Positions 9,640 to 18,424 of a stretch of 64,000 bases of DNA are shown piece by piece. Location of the stretch: the NCBI RefSeq assembly GCF_022370635.2, contig NZ_CP092362.2, forward strand, positions 682,001-746,000, written 5' to 3'. Position numbers and translations under genes: made by a program. This stretch comes from Mycolicibacterium crocinum (GTDB taxonomy: Bacteria > Actinomycetota > Actinomycetes > Mycobacteriales > Mycobacteriaceae). The notes under the pieces are model-generated. The model was not told where the DNA came from, did not search any database, and worked only from the letters and a program-made list of their open reading frames with translations. The first letter of the stretch is position 1, and the number at the start of each line of letters is the position of its first letter.

Positions 9640-10512
9640 ATGACAATCGCCGAGCGCGCCAAACAGCTGCTGTACGAACGCAAACCGTTCGTGCATGCGA
9701 CAGTGGTGCGCGCACAGCCGCCGACGTCGGCACGTGCGGGCGACGAGGCGATCCTGCTCGCCGACGGCACCATTGAGGGATTCGTCGGCGGCCAGTGCGC
9801 GCAGAGCTCGGTACGCAAGGCTGCGCTCGGCGCGCTTCAGGTCGGGGAGAGCGTGCTGTTGCGGGTGCTGCCCGACGGTGACGTCCATTTTCCCGACGCT
9901 CCCGGCTCGTGTGTGGTGGTCAACCCGTGCCTGTCCGGTGGAGCGCTGGAAATCTTTCTGACACCGCAGTTTCCGGCCCCACTGGTGCGGATCTGTGGCA
10001 GCACTCCGATTGCCGAGAGTCTGGCCAGGGTGTGTGAGGTGCTGGGCTATGAGGTTCGCCGCGACGGTGACGACGGAGGTTTCGACGGCGCCACCGCCGT
10101 CGTCATCGCCACCCACGGCGGCGCGGAAGCCGAAGCCGTAGGCGCGGCGCTGGACGCCGGCGTCGGCTATGTGGGCTTGGTGGCCAGCCGCATCCGAGGA
10201 GCATCGGTACTGGAGTCGCTGGATCTCGACGATGCCTCGCGAGCCCGCGTGCACACCCCGGTCGGATTGGATATCGGCGCCAAGACGCCAAGCGAGGTCG
10301 CGGTGTCGATCGCCGCGGAGGTGATCGCCGGTGTTCGTCAGGGGGGCCTGCCAGTCGCGCCCCGCCCGGACGCACCCGCAACCGCGGTGGATCCGATCTG
10401 CGGGATGACGGTCACAGTCGGACCCCAGACGCCACACCTGCAAATCGGCACGGAGACCCGTTGGTTCTGCTGCCCGGGTTGTCGAGACACGTTTGCGGCG
10501 GCGCAGGCGTGA
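9640..10512 (+). CDS. XdhC-family protein fused to a C-terminal YHS domain (second copy)
   Basis: 290 residues; the ATG is 11 bases after the coxL stop. The first ~240 residues are XdhC-like: FVGGQCAQSS near the N-terminus, and a Rossmann half with GYVGLVASRIRG and HTPVGLDIGAKTPSEVAVSI. The last ~45 residues form a YHS domain starting DPICGMTV and ending WFCCPGCRDTF, a cysteine-rich module found in metal-handling proteins including copper ATPases. The fusion suggests molybdenum-cofactor and copper handling in one polypeptide (inference). Its TGA overlaps the GTG of the MoxR gene. Confidence 0.85.
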   Translation: MTIAERAKQLLYERKPFVHATVVRAQPPTSARAGDEAILLADGTIEGFVGGQCAQSSVRKAALGALQVGESVLLRVLPDGDVHFPDAPGSCVVVNPCLSGGALEIFLTPQFPAPLVRICGSTPIAESLARVCEVLGYEVRRDGDDGGFDGATAVVIATHGGAEAEAVGAALDAGVGYVGLVASRIRGASVLESLDLDDASRARVHTPVGLDIGAKTPSEVAVSIAAEVIAGVRQGGLPVAPRPDAPATAVDPICGMTVTVGPQTPHLQIGTETRWFCCPGCRDTFAAAQA

Positions 10513-11390
10513 GTTTCACCAGCGTCGAGGACGTCATCGGCCGATTCGATGAGGGCGGATACCTGCTCGACGAGGGCACCGCGTCGGCCTTCTATCTCGC
10601 CTCTGCGCTCAACCGGCCGCTGCTGCTCGAAGGCGAGCCCGGTGTTGGGAAGACCACGGCCGCGAAAACCCTTGCCGCGGTGCTTGATACGCCACTGATC
10701 CGGTTGCAGTGCTACGAGGGACTGACCGCGGCCGAAGCGCTCTACGACTGGAATTACCAGCGCCAGCTGCTCGCGATCAAGCTGGCCGAGTCGCGCGGCG
10801 CGCCGATCGAGGAGTCCGACCTCTACAGCGAGACTTATCTGGTGGACCGGCCGATCCTGGCGTGTGTGCGTCACCGAGGGCCGGTGCCGCCGGTGTTGCT
10901 CATCGACGAAATCGACCGCGCGGATGACGAATTCGAGGCACTCCTACTGGAGTTTCTCGGTGAGGCGGCGGTGACGGTGCCCGAACTCGGCACGTTCGTC
11001 GCGCAGCGTCCGCCGCTGACAGTGCTGACGTCCAACCGCAGCCGTGACCTGCACGACGCTTTGCGCCGCCGCTGCCTCTATCACTGGATCGACTACCCGC
11101 AGCCGGCGCGCGCGGCGGCTATCGTGCGGCGCAGCGTGCCGGGTGCGACGGCACCGTTGATCGAGCACGCCACTCAATTCGTCGGCCGGGCCCGAGAGAT
11201 GGATCTGGACAAGCCGCCGGGCGTCGCGGAAACGATCGACTGGGTCGCGGCGCTTATCACTTTGGGGGTTAGTGATCTGGTGGACCCCGCCGCACTGGCA
11301 GGGTTGAGTGCACTGGCCAAAACCACCGACGACAGCGCAACCCTGCGCGACGCGTTCACCGACTACCGCACTGAATTGGCCACCGGATGA
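10509..11390 (+). CDS. coxD: MoxR-type AAA+ ATPase (CoxD-like)
   Basis: 293 residues from a GTG overlapping the previous stop. Walker A GEPGVGKT is at residues 42-49 and Walker B LLIDEID has Asp133-Glu134; the sensor region LTSNRSRDLHDALRRRC follows. CoxD in Oligotropha helps build the copper-sulfur part of the CO dehydrogenase active site, and MoxR proteins usually act with a VWA-domain partner, present here as coxE. The position in the operon supports this role. Confidence 0.9.
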   Translation: MSFTSVEDVIGRFDEGGYLLDEGTASAFYLASALNRPLLLEGEPGVGKTTAAKTLAAVLDTPLIRLQCYEGLTAAEALYDWNYQRQLLAIKLAESRGAPIEESDLYSETYLVDRPILACVRHRGPVPPVLLIDEIDRADDEFEALLLEFLGEAAVTVPELGTFVAQRPPLTVLTSNRSRDLHDALRRRCLYHWIDYPQPARAAAIVRRSVPGATAPLIEHATQFVGRAREMDLDKPPGVAETIDWVAALITLGVSDLVDPAALAGLSALAKTTDDSATLRDAFTDYRTELATG

Positions 11391-11400
11391 AAGAGAGCCC

Positions 11401-12084
11401 ATGAAGATCGACAACGAGTTCACCGTCAGCGTCCCGATCGCGAAGGCCTGGGAAGTCCTCAGCGACCTGGAGCAGGTGGCCCCGTTGATGCCCGGCGCAC
11501 AGCTGACCGGCCGGGAGGGCGATGACTTCCTGGGCAAGGTCAAGATCAAGGTGGGTCCGGTGACCAGCGAGTTCAGCGGCAAAGCGCACTTCCTCGAGCG
11601 TGACGAGGCCACCCACCGCGCCGTCGTCGACGGCCGTGGCAAGGAGGCGCGCGGCACGGGCAACGCCGCTGCTGTCGTAACCCTGCAGTTGCACGAGGCG
11701 GGTGAGCAGACCCGCGTGACCGTCGAAACCGACCTCAAGATTGTCGGCAAGCTGGCCCAGTTCGGCAGCAGCATGCTGCAACAGGTGTCGGAGAAGCTCC
11801 TCGGACAGTTCGTCGACTCGCTGGAGGCCAAGCTCGCTGCCGACGATGAGCCCGCTGCCGCGCCTGCAGCAGATGTCGTCGCGACTCCCGCCACTCCTGG
11901 CGCCGAAGCACTGGGAACGACCGCTGCCCCGGCAGCCCGGGTCGCACCCGCCTCAGAGCCGGAACCCATCGACCTCCTGCAGCTCGCCGGTGGCACCGCT
12001 GTCACGAAGTACGCGGCGGCGGGCGTCGCCGCTCTGGTGCTGCTGATCCTCATCGCGATCCTGCGGCGGCGGCGCACCGAGTGA
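11401..12084 (+). CDS. coxG: CoxG: SRPBCC domain protein with C-terminal membrane anchor
   Basis: 227 residues. The first ~145 form a CoxG/SRPBCC domain (MKIDNEFTVSVPIAKAWEVL, LMPGAQL, VKIKVGPV). An Ala/Pro/Glu-rich linker of about 50 residues leads to one transmembrane helix near 205-222, ending in a positively charged RRRR cluster that should stay cytoplasmic. CoxG proteins are thought to recruit CO dehydrogenase to the membrane and pass quinone to it. The ATG lies 10 bases after the coxD stop; the TGA overlaps the GTG of coxE. Confidence 0.9.
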   Translation: MKIDNEFTVSVPIAKAWEVLSDLEQVAPLMPGAQLTGREGDDFLGKVKIKVGPVTSEFSGKAHFLERDEATHRAVVDGRGKEARGTGNAAAVVTLQLHEAGEQTRVTVETDLKIVGKLAQFGSSMLQQVSEKLLGQFVDSLEAKLAADDEPAAAPAADVVATPATPGAEALGTTAAPAARVAPASEPEPIDLLQLAGGTAVTKYAAAGVAALVLLILIAILRRRRTE

Positions 12085-13274
12085 CCGCGCCGGCGCTGCT
12101 GCGCGGTGTCGACCTGGCCGCCTTCGCGGCCGCGCTGGTCGCCCGCCTGCGCGCCGGGGGTGTTGCGGTGGCAGCCAGTGGCCCGGCAGCGTTCGTCGCC
12201 GCGATGCGGGCCTTGGTGCCGACATCGAGAACCCAGCTGTACTGGGCCGCGCGCCTGGCGCTGGTGAACCGCGTCGAGGATCTGGATGCCTTCGAGGCGG
12301 TCTTCGAGGCGGTGTTCGCCGACGCGGTCCTGCCGCTCGATCCGGTGACGCGGCGCGTTGCGCGGGGCGTTGCGGCAAGCCCGGTGCCTGCGGCCGGCCG
12401 TCGCGACGATTCGGGCCCGCAGTCCGACGGGCTGCCGTGGACCACCCGCCCGCCGTCATTGCGTACGGCCGACTCCGCAGTCGACGCCGCCGCGGTTCCC
12501 GACGTGCTACCCAGCCGGATCGTGGCGCGTGCCGAGGAGCCCTTCGAGAAGTTCGACGACGCCGATCTGCGGGTGATCGGACGCTGGCTGGAGCGGGCCG
12601 TCGCGCTGTGGCCAACGCGTCGCACCCTGCGCACCGAAGGCAATCGGCACGGCAAGCGCATCGATTTACGGGCGACCATGCGGGCGGCCCGCAAGACCGG
12701 GTGGGAACCGGTGGTGCTGGAACGGACCCGGCCGCGGCGACGGCGGCGCCGGGTGGTGCTGGTGTGCGACCTCAGCCGGTCGATGCAGCCTTACGCGGCC
12801 ATCTATCTGCACCTGATGCGGGCCACGGCGCTGCGGCAGGCGGGATTTCATCCCGAAGTGTTCGCGTTCTCGACCACGCTGACCCGGCTGACCCCGATCA
12901 TGGCGCATCGCTCGCCCGAAGTCGCGCTTGCCAGGGCCAACGCCAAGGTCTCCGACCGCTACGGCGGCACTCATCTGGGGAGGTCGATCGTGGAGCTACT
13001 GGCCCCACCGCACGGCGCCGCACTGCGAGGTGCGGTGGTGATGATCGCCTCCGACGGCTGGGACAGCGACCCGCCCGAAGTCCTCGAGCGTGCTCTGGGC
13101 CGGCTCAAACGCCGTGCCGCACATCTGGTGTGGCTGAATCCGCGCGCGTCGGCACCGGGCTTTCAGCCGCTGGCCGGCTCGATGGCCGCGGCCCTTCCGT
13201 ACTGCGACCTGTTCCTGCCCGCGCACTCGCTGACCGGGCTGCGGGAACTGTTCGACGCGCTGGCTCGACTGTAG
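12081..13274 (+). CDS. coxE: VWA-domain protein (CoxE-like)
   Basis: 397 residues from a GTG overlapping coxG. The C-terminal von Willebrand A domain has the metal-ion-dependent adhesion motif D230-x-S-x-S (VCDLSRSM) and later SDRYGGTHLGRS and ASDGWDSDPP. An Arg-rich stretch precedes the domain. CoxE pairs with the CoxD ATPase in maturation of the Mo-Cu site. It is the last gene of the operon. It matches the place of M. tuberculosis Rv0368c (from memory). Confidence 0.88.
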   Translation: MTAPALLRGVDLAAFAAALVARLRAGGVAVAASGPAAFVAAMRALVPTSRTQLYWAARLALVNRVEDLDAFEAVFEAVFADAVLPLDPVTRRVARGVAASPVPAAGRRDDSGPQSDGLPWTTRPPSLRTADSAVDAAAVPDVLPSRIVARAEEPFEKFDDADLRVIGRWLERAVALWPTRRTLRTEGNRHGKRIDLRATMRAARKTGWEPVVLERTRPRRRRRRVVLVCDLSRSMQPYAAIYLHLMRATALRQAGFHPEVFAFSTTLTRLTPIMAHRSPEVALARANAKVSDRYGGTHLGRSIVELLAPPHGAALRGAVVMIASDGWDSDPPEVLERALGRLKRRAAHLVWLNPRASAPGFQPLAGSMAAALPYCDLFLPAHSLTGLRELFDALARL

Positions 13275-13281
13275 GAGCGGT

Positions 13282-13530
13282 CTACGGAACCGCTTTGTCC
13301 TGCGGGGTGGCGACCATGAGCGGGCCGTTCATCGTCCCGTCGACTGCCGACTTGAAGTCGCCCATGGTGCCGTCGGAGTCGATAGCCGCGCCGCCGGCTC
13401 CGCTGTCACCGTCTTGGACGGCAAATGTTGTCGTCGGGCTGCCGGCGGAGGCAACGCCGATCCCGCCGAACAGTGCTGCCAGGCCGATGCCCGTTGAAGC
13501 TAGGAGTCCGCTGAGGACGATCTTGACCAT
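13282..13530 (-). CDS. Small secreted protein, function unknown
   Basis: 82 residues starting at ATG, with a GAAAGG ribosome site 9 bases upstream. The N-terminus is a clear Sec signal: one Lys, a hydrophobic run to about residue 24, and an Ala-x-Ala-type site at GVASAG. The mature part is about 53 residues, Gly/Ser/Asp-rich and without Cys. It stands alone, convergent to coxE, whose stop is 7 bases away. I do not recognise the family. Confidence 0.65.
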   Translation of the reverse strand: MVKIVLSGLLASTGIGLAALFGGIGVASAGSPTTTFAVQDGDSGAGGAAIDSDGTMGDFKSAVDGTMNGPLMVATPQDKAVP

Positions 13531-13670
13531 TTGCTGCGACCTTTCACGAGATCAGCGCAAACTAACGGCCGATCCTGTGAGAAGCGCTGTGCGATAGCTG
13601 GCAAAACGCTGGTCCACCACGGCGCAGTGCCGGTCGCAGTAGTGCCGGGGGAGGCAACCCGGGCAAAGTT

Positions 13671-14360
13671 TTACGACTCCGTAACGTGGTCAGCGGGGTT
13701 GCGGGCGGCCTTGCGGCGCTTGTACCACTCCCAGACCATCGGCGCTATCGAGGCGAGCGCGATCAGGATGAAGATCGGTTCGAGCAGCTTCTGGATGATC
13801 TCGAACTGCCCGAGGCCATAGCCCAGCAGCGTCAGACCGATACCCCACAGCAGCGCGCCGATGACGTTGAACAGCGTGAAGACCCCGTACTTCATCTTCG
13901 CCGCACCCGCGGTGATCGGAGCCAGCGTCCGCACGATCGGGACGAACCGGGCCAGCACGATCGCGAACGGCCCGCGCTGCTCGAAGAAGAGGTGCGCCTC
14001 GTCGAGGTAGCGCTGTTTGAGGATGCGCCCGTTCGGCTTGAACATCGCGGTGCCGAGGAAGCGCCCGACGAAGTAACCCACCTGGCCGCCAAGAATGGCG
14101 GCGATCGGGATGAACACCAGCAGCTGCCACAGCTGGAAGTTCGCCTCGACGTCGGCGCCCTGCGCGGCGGTGCCTGCGGCGAGCATGCCCGCCACGAACA
14201 GCAGGGTATCGCCCGGGAGCACCGGGAACAGCACACCGGACTCGATGAAAACGACGACCAGGATGCCGACCAAAGCCCAGGTCCCGAACTGCTCGATCAG
14301 CTTGAGCGGGTCCAGAAAGTCCGGCATGAGCGCCAGCGTGGTCGTGGTCACGACGCCCAA
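13671..14360 (-). CDS. DedA-family membrane protein
   Basis: 229 residues from a TTG; an ATG at 14327 (MPDFLDPLKLIEQFG) is an alternative start and gives 218 residues. DedA/VTT features are visible: FIESGVLFPVLPGDTLLF with the re-entrant-loop Glu and Pro-Gly-Asp, GGQVGYFVGRFLG, and FEQRGPFAIVLARFVPIVRTLAPITAG with the conserved Arg residues. Such proteins move lipids or lipid carriers across membranes. It is divergent from fba. Confidence 0.9.
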   Translation of the reverse strand: MGVVTTTTLALMPDFLDPLKLIEQFGTWALVGILVVVFIESGVLFPVLPGDTLLFVAGMLAAGTAAQGADVEANFQLWQLLVFIPIAAILGGQVGYFVGRFLGTAMFKPNGRILKQRYLDEAHLFFEQRGPFAIVLARFVPIVRTLAPITAGAAKMKYGVFTLFNVIGALLWGIGLTLLGYGLGQFEIIQKLLEPIFILIALASIAPMVWEWYKRRKAARNPADHVTES

Positions 14361-14462
14361 GGGTACCGGTGACGACTGGCTGGGAAGGGTCAGCGCCCCG
14401 TGCCGGCAGACCCGCTTCTTGTCATACTGACTGCGTCAGCCGGAGAGTGGAGAGGAAGTGCC

Positions 14463-15500
14463 ATGCCCATCGCCACGCCCGAGGTCTACGCCGAGATGCT
14501 GGGCCGCGCCAAGGAGCACTCCTTCGCGTTCCCGGCAATCAACTGTGTGGGTTCGGAGAGCATCAACGCGGCCATCAAGGGGTTCGCCGACGCCGGCAGC
14601 GACGGCATCATCCAATTCTCGACCGGGGGAGCCGAATTCGGTTCCGGGCTCGGCGTCAAGGACATGGTGACCGGTGCGGTGGCGCTGGCCGAGTTCGCCC
14701 ACGTGGTCGCCGCGAAATACCCGATCACGGTGGCGTTGCACACCGACCACTGCCCCAAGGACAAGCTCGACGGCCTGGTCCGTCCGCTGCTCGCGATCTC
14801 CGCCGAGCGCGTCGGCAAGGGTCAGAACCCGCTGTTCCAGTCGCACATGTGGGACGGCTCGGCCGTCCCGATCGACGAAAACCTCTCGATCGCCCAGGAG
14901 CTGCTCAAGCAGGCCGCCGCCGCCAAGATCATCCTCGAGATCGAGATCGGGGTGGTCGGCGGTGAAGAGGACGGCGTCGAGGCCGAGATCAACGAGAAGC
15001 TGTACACCTCGCCGGAGGACTTCGAGAAGACGATCGAGGCCCTCGGTGCCGGTGAGCACGGCAAGTACCTGCTGGCGGCGACGTTCGGCAACGTGCACGG
15101 CGTCTACAAGCCGGGCAACGTGGTGCTCAAGCCCGAGGTGCTGGCCGAGGGTCAGCGGGTGGCCTCGGCCAAGCTCGGTCTGCCTGAGGGGTCCAAGCCG
15201 TTCGACTTCGTCTTCCATGGCGGGTCCGGTTCGCTGAAGTCGGAGATCGAGGACTCGCTCAAGTACGGCGTGGTGAAGATGAACGTCGACACCGACACGC
15301 AGTACGCCTTCACCCGTCCGTTGGCCGCGCACATGTTCACCAACTACGACGGCGTGCTCAAGGTCGACGGCGAGGTGGGCAACAAGAAGGTCTACGACCC
15401 GCGCAGCTACCTCAAGAAGGCCGAGGCCTCGATGGCCGAGCGTGTCGTCGAGGCGTGCAACGACCTGCACAGCGCAGGCCGCTCGGTCTCCGCGGGCTGA
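14463..15500 (+). CDS. fba: Class II fructose-bisphosphate aldolase
   Basis: 345 residues, against 344 in M. tuberculosis Fba. The ATG at 14463 follows an AGAGGAAG ribosome site; in-frame codons upstream are not conserved. Zinc and substrate residues lie in HTDHCPKD, EIEIGVVGGEEDG, NVHGVYK and FHGGSGS. It cleaves fructose-1,6-bisphosphate in glycolysis and forms it in gluconeogenesis, and is the essential aldolase of mycobacteria. Confidence 0.96.
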   Translation: MPIATPEVYAEMLGRAKEHSFAFPAINCVGSESINAAIKGFADAGSDGIIQFSTGGAEFGSGLGVKDMVTGAVALAEFAHVVAAKYPITVALHTDHCPKDKLDGLVRPLLAISAERVGKGQNPLFQSHMWDGSAVPIDENLSIAQELLKQAAAAKIILEIEIGVVGGEEDGVEAEINEKLYTSPEDFEKTIEALGAGEHGKYLLAATFGNVHGVYKPGNVVLKPEVLAEGQRVASAKLGLPEGSKPFDFVFHGGSGSLKSEIEDSLKYGVVKMNVDTDTQYAFTRPLAAHMFTNYDGVLKVDGEVGNKKVYDPRSYLKKAEASMAERVVEACNDLHSAGRSVSAG

Positions 15501-15505
15501 CGATC

Positions 15506-16609
15506 TCAGCCGAACTCTATGACGTGACGGATCGCCCGGCCGTCGGCCAGCTGCTCCATGCCGGTGTTGATGTCGTCGAGCGTGATCCGTGCGGAGACCA
15601 GCTTTTCGACGGGCAGCCGGCCGGCGCGCCAGAGTTCGACGAACCGCGGAATGTCGCGGCTCGGCACCGACGAACCCAGATAGCTGCCGACCAGTGAACG
15701 TCCCTCGGCGACGAAACCCAACGGCGCCACACTGATTCGGGTGTCCGGCTTGGGTAGACCGACCGTGATGGTGCGCCCGCCCGGTGCGGTCAACCCGATC
15801 GCGGTCTCGAGCGCCGCACCGTTACCCGCGGCTTCGATGACGATCGGGGCTTTGACGCCGCGAGCGGTCGCCTCGTCGGGTGTCAGCGCGTCGTGCGCCC
15901 CTAATGTCCGCGCGTGGTGCAGCTTGTCGGACAGGGTGTCGACACCGATGACCCGCACGTCGTCGTGCGCCAGCGCGGTCAGCACGGCGGCCATGCCGAC
16001 ACCGCCGAGGCCGACGACGATGACGGTTTCGCCCGCCCGGGGCCGACCGGCGTTCAGGATGGCGCCGCCGCCGGTCAGCACCGCGCAGCCGAGCAGCGAC
16101 GCGACCACCGGCGGCACATCGGTGTCCACGGGCACCACCGAACGCCGGTCCACCACGGCGTGGGTGGCGAAGCCCGACACACCGAGGTGGTGCAGCACTG
16201 GCGCCCCGTTGCGACTGAGCCGGACGTCGCCGTCCATCAGGGTGCCGTGGCCATTGGCCTCGCTGCCCGGCACGCAGGGGGCCAGCCCGTCGGTGGCGCA
16301 ACCGGCGCACTGGCCACATCGCGGCAGGAAAGTCAACACCAGCCGCTGACCCGGCTGGAGTCCGGCTGACCGGCCGGCGCGCTCGACGACTCCGGCTGCT
16401 TCATGCCCGAGCAACATCGGCACCGGGCGCACCCGATTCCCGTCGATCACCGACAGGTCGGAGTGACACAGGCCGGCCGCCTCGATGCGTACCAGCAGTT
16501 CGTCGTCACCGGGCGGCGCCAGCTCCAGCTCGCTGATCGTCAGCGGAGTCGAGGTGGTGTAGGGACGGGGCAGACCGATCTGGTCGAGGACGGCTCCACG
16601 GATCTTCAT
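15506..16609 (-). CDS. Zinc-dependent alcohol dehydrogenase (MDR superfamily)
   Basis: 367 residues. Catalytic zinc ligands are Cys48 (GLCHSD), His69-Glu70 (GHEAAG) and a later Cys in LLGCAVLTGGG; the structural zinc is held by Cys98, Cys101, Cys104 and Cys112. The Rossmann motif is VVGLGGVGMAA. This resembles the mycobacterial AdhD/AdhE2-type class that oxidises alcohols with NAD or mycothiol-linked cofactors; the exact substrate is not determinable. It converges on fba with 5 bases between the stops. Confidence 0.88.
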   Translation of the reverse strand: MKIRGAVLDQIGLPRPYTTSTPLTISELELAPPGDDELLVRIEAAGLCHSDLSVIDGNRVRPVPMLLGHEAAGVVERAGRSAGLQPGQRLVLTFLPRCGQCAGCATDGLAPCVPGSEANGHGTLMDGDVRLSRNGAPVLHHLGVSGFATHAVVDRRSVVPVDTDVPPVVASLLGCAVLTGGGAILNAGRPRAGETVIVVGLGGVGMAAVLTALAHDDVRVIGVDTLSDKLHHARTLGAHDALTPDEATARGVKAPIVIEAAGNGAALETAIGLTAPGGRTITVGLPKPDTRISVAPLGFVAEGRSLVGSYLGSSVPSRDIPRFVELWRAGRLPVEKLVSARITLDDINTGMEQLADGRAIRHVIEFG

Positions 16610-16644
16610 AACGACCAGCCTGCCCCGGCTGACACACTGTCGCC

Positions 16645-17100
16645 ATGACCAGTGGCGAACGAGACTTGCGCAGCACCGACTTCCCGGTGCACTGGCCGGT
16701 GCTGACCCGGTGGACCGACAACGACATGTTCGGTCACCTGAACAACGCGGTGTACTACGAACTGTTCGACACTGCGATCAACGCCTGGATCAACACGACG
16801 ACCGGGGTGGACCCGGTGACATCGCCGTGGTTGGGCGTGGTGGCGGAGTCCGGCTGCCGGTATTACGCCGAGTTGGCCTTTCCCGACCCGTTGACGGTGG
16901 GGCTGGCGGTGGTCCGGCTGGGCCGGACGAGCGTGACCTATCGGCTGGCGGTGTTCTCGTCTCCGCACGATCCGGCAGGCACCGACGATCACCCGGTGGC
17001 CGCGGTCGGGCACTGGGTGCACGTCTACGTCGACCGCGAAAGCCGCCGTCCGGTGCCAATCCCCGCCGAGATCCGCACGCTGCTGGAGTCCATCGGCTGA
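16645..17100 (+). CDS. Hotdog-fold acyl-CoA thioesterase
   Basis: 151 residues with the 4-hydroxybenzoyl-CoA thioesterase-type motif TRWTDNDMFGHLNNAVYYE near residues 20-40, in which Asp and the His-Leu-Asn-Asn turn form the active site. It is divergent from the alcohol dehydrogenase with 35 bases between start codons. It hydrolyses an unidentified acyl-CoA thioester. The C-terminal part follows the normal hotdog strand pattern and nothing is missing. Confidence 0.85.
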   Translation: MTSGERDLRSTDFPVHWPVLTRWTDNDMFGHLNNAVYYELFDTAINAWINTTTGVDPVTSPWLGVVAESGCRYYAELAFPDPLTVGLAVVRLGRTSVTYRLAVFSSPHDPAGTDDHPVAAVGHWVHVYVDRESRRPVPIPAEIRTLLESIG

Positions 17101-17117
17101 GCGGGGTGACATCGCCG

Positions 17118-17174
17118 CGAGATCGACATCAGGGCTGCGAATCAAGCGTGCTCACGACCCTGATGTCGATCTCG
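17118..17174. terminator. Bidirectional hairpin between convergent genes
   Basis: Arms of 17 bases (17118-17134 and 17158-17174; core GAGATCGACATCAGGG and its exact complement) flank a 23-base loop, centred in the 84-base space between two convergent stops. A stem this long and perfect is a strong transcription stop in both directions. There is no T-run. Confidence 0.75.
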
Positions 17175-17184
17175 GCGGGGTGAT

Positions 17185-17916
17185 TCAGGAGGCCTGGCAG
17201 ATCTTCCACTGGTTGTCGCGGAACTGTAGGTCGAAGCTGCGGGTGGACCGTGTCGCCGGATCGGACGCCATGAACGAGGTGACGTTGGCCTCGGCGTGGT
17301 CGCCGTTGACGACCACCTCGTCGATGCTGGCCACCACCGGGTACTGGCGGGCCGCGGCCACCCGCGCGTGGGTGTCCGACCAGGCCGCGTCGTCGTATTT
17401 GACGTAGCTGTCCCGGGTCTGGCCGCAGGTGATGCCGCGCAGGGCGGCCAGGTCGCCGTTCTGCACGGCGGTGTCGAAGTGCTGGATGGTCGAGCGGACC
17501 ATGTCCTCCTGCGACGCCTTCGCGGAGTCGCGGCGGGTGAGCAGAATGGTGACCAGGATGGCGACCGCGGCCAGCGCCGCGATTACGGCGATCACCGCGA
17601 GCACCACGGCCCAGCTGCGCCGCCGCGTCGCCACCGGGCGCGGTGGGATGGCCTGCGGTCCGGTGCGCGGCGGGCCCGAGGCGGGGAACACCTCGGTGGG
17701 TGTGGAGAAGATCTCGGTCTCCGGATCCGGTTCGCGATGGATGATCTGGGTCGACCCCGCATCGAATCCCGGTGCGGTGAAACGACGTTCCGCCGGCGGC
17801 TCGGTGGCCCCGAACACCTCGGTGGCCGCGTCGCTCTCCTGCGGCGCCTGCTCATCGCCGGCGGGCGCGACGGGTCCGGTGACCTCGTCGTGGTCGGGCC
17901 CGGATGGGTTCGACAT
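17185..17916 (-). CDS. Membrane-anchored protein with extracytoplasmic DUF4878-like domain (Rv0361-like)
   Basis: 243 residues. An acidic, Pro-rich cytoplasmic N-terminus of about 95 residues with Thr-Glu-Val/Ile-Phe repeats (TEVFG, TEIFS, TEVFP) leads through RRR into one transmembrane helix near 103-126. The outer domain of about 115 residues has one Cys in ITCGQTRD and another in QWKICQAS at the end, likely to form a disulfide. The TEVF-type repeats resemble FHA-binding phosphothreonine sites of mycobacterial kinases (inference). The position matches M. tuberculosis Rv0361. Confidence 0.75.
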   Translation of the reverse strand: MSNPSGPDHDEVTGPVAPAGDEQAPQESDAATEVFGATEPPAERRFTAPGFDAGSTQIIHREPDPETEIFSTPTEVFPASGPPRTGPQAIPPRPVATRRRSWAVVLAVIAVIAALAAVAILVTILLTRRDSAKASQEDMVRSTIQHFDTAVQNGDLAALRGITCGQTRDSYVKYDDAAWSDTHARVAAARQYPVVASIDEVVVNGDHAEANVTSFMASDPATRSTRSFDLQFRDNQWKICQAS

Positions 17917-18007
17917 GGGCGCTGCCGTCCTCCTGAAGTACTGGTCCTTCTGACCCTAACCGTTGGGTGCGGCCATCGGCTGGCGGTGGCACCGGCACAA
18001 TAGGGCA

Positions 18008-18424
18008 ATGACATCGTTTGGTGACCTTCTGGGCCCCGAGCCCACGCTGCTGCCTGGGGACATCGAGGCCGAAGCCGAGCTGCTGGCCGGGGAGAAGGCG
18101 GCGATCGTCGCCGCGGCGCACCCGTCCGCATCGGTCGCGTGGGCCACGCTGGCCGAGGAAGCGCTCGCCGACGACAAGGCGGTCACCGCGTACGCCTACG
18201 CCCGGACCGGATACCACCGCGGTCTGGACCAGTTGCGCCGCAACGGCTGGAAGGGGTTCGGCCCCGTCCCGTATCGCCATGAACCCAACCGCGGCTTCTT
18301 GCGGTGCGTGGCGGCGCTCGCTCGGGCCGCCGACAACATCGGGGAAACCGACGAGTTCGCCCGCTGCCTCGACCTGCTCGACGACTGCGATCCGGCGGCG
18401 CGCGCCGAACTGGGCTTGGCCTAG
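18008..18424 (+). CDS. DUF3151 family protein (Rv0360c-like)
   Basis: 138 residues from the ATG at 18008 (MTSFGDLLGPEPTLLPGD); an upstream in-frame start would add an unconserved Trp/His-rich tail. The motif YARTGYHRGLDQLRRNGWKG is characteristic of the actinobacterial DUF3151 family, whose function is unknown. The sequence is helical and soluble. Its TAG stop shares the bases CTAG with the convergent FUSC-type gene. Confidence 0.85.
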   Translation: MTSFGDLLGPEPTLLPGDIEAEAELLAGEKAAIVAAAHPSASVAWATLAEEALADDKAVTAYAYARTGYHRGLDQLRRNGWKGFGPVPYRHEPNRGFLRCVAALARAADNIGETDEFARCLDLLDDCDPAARAELGLA

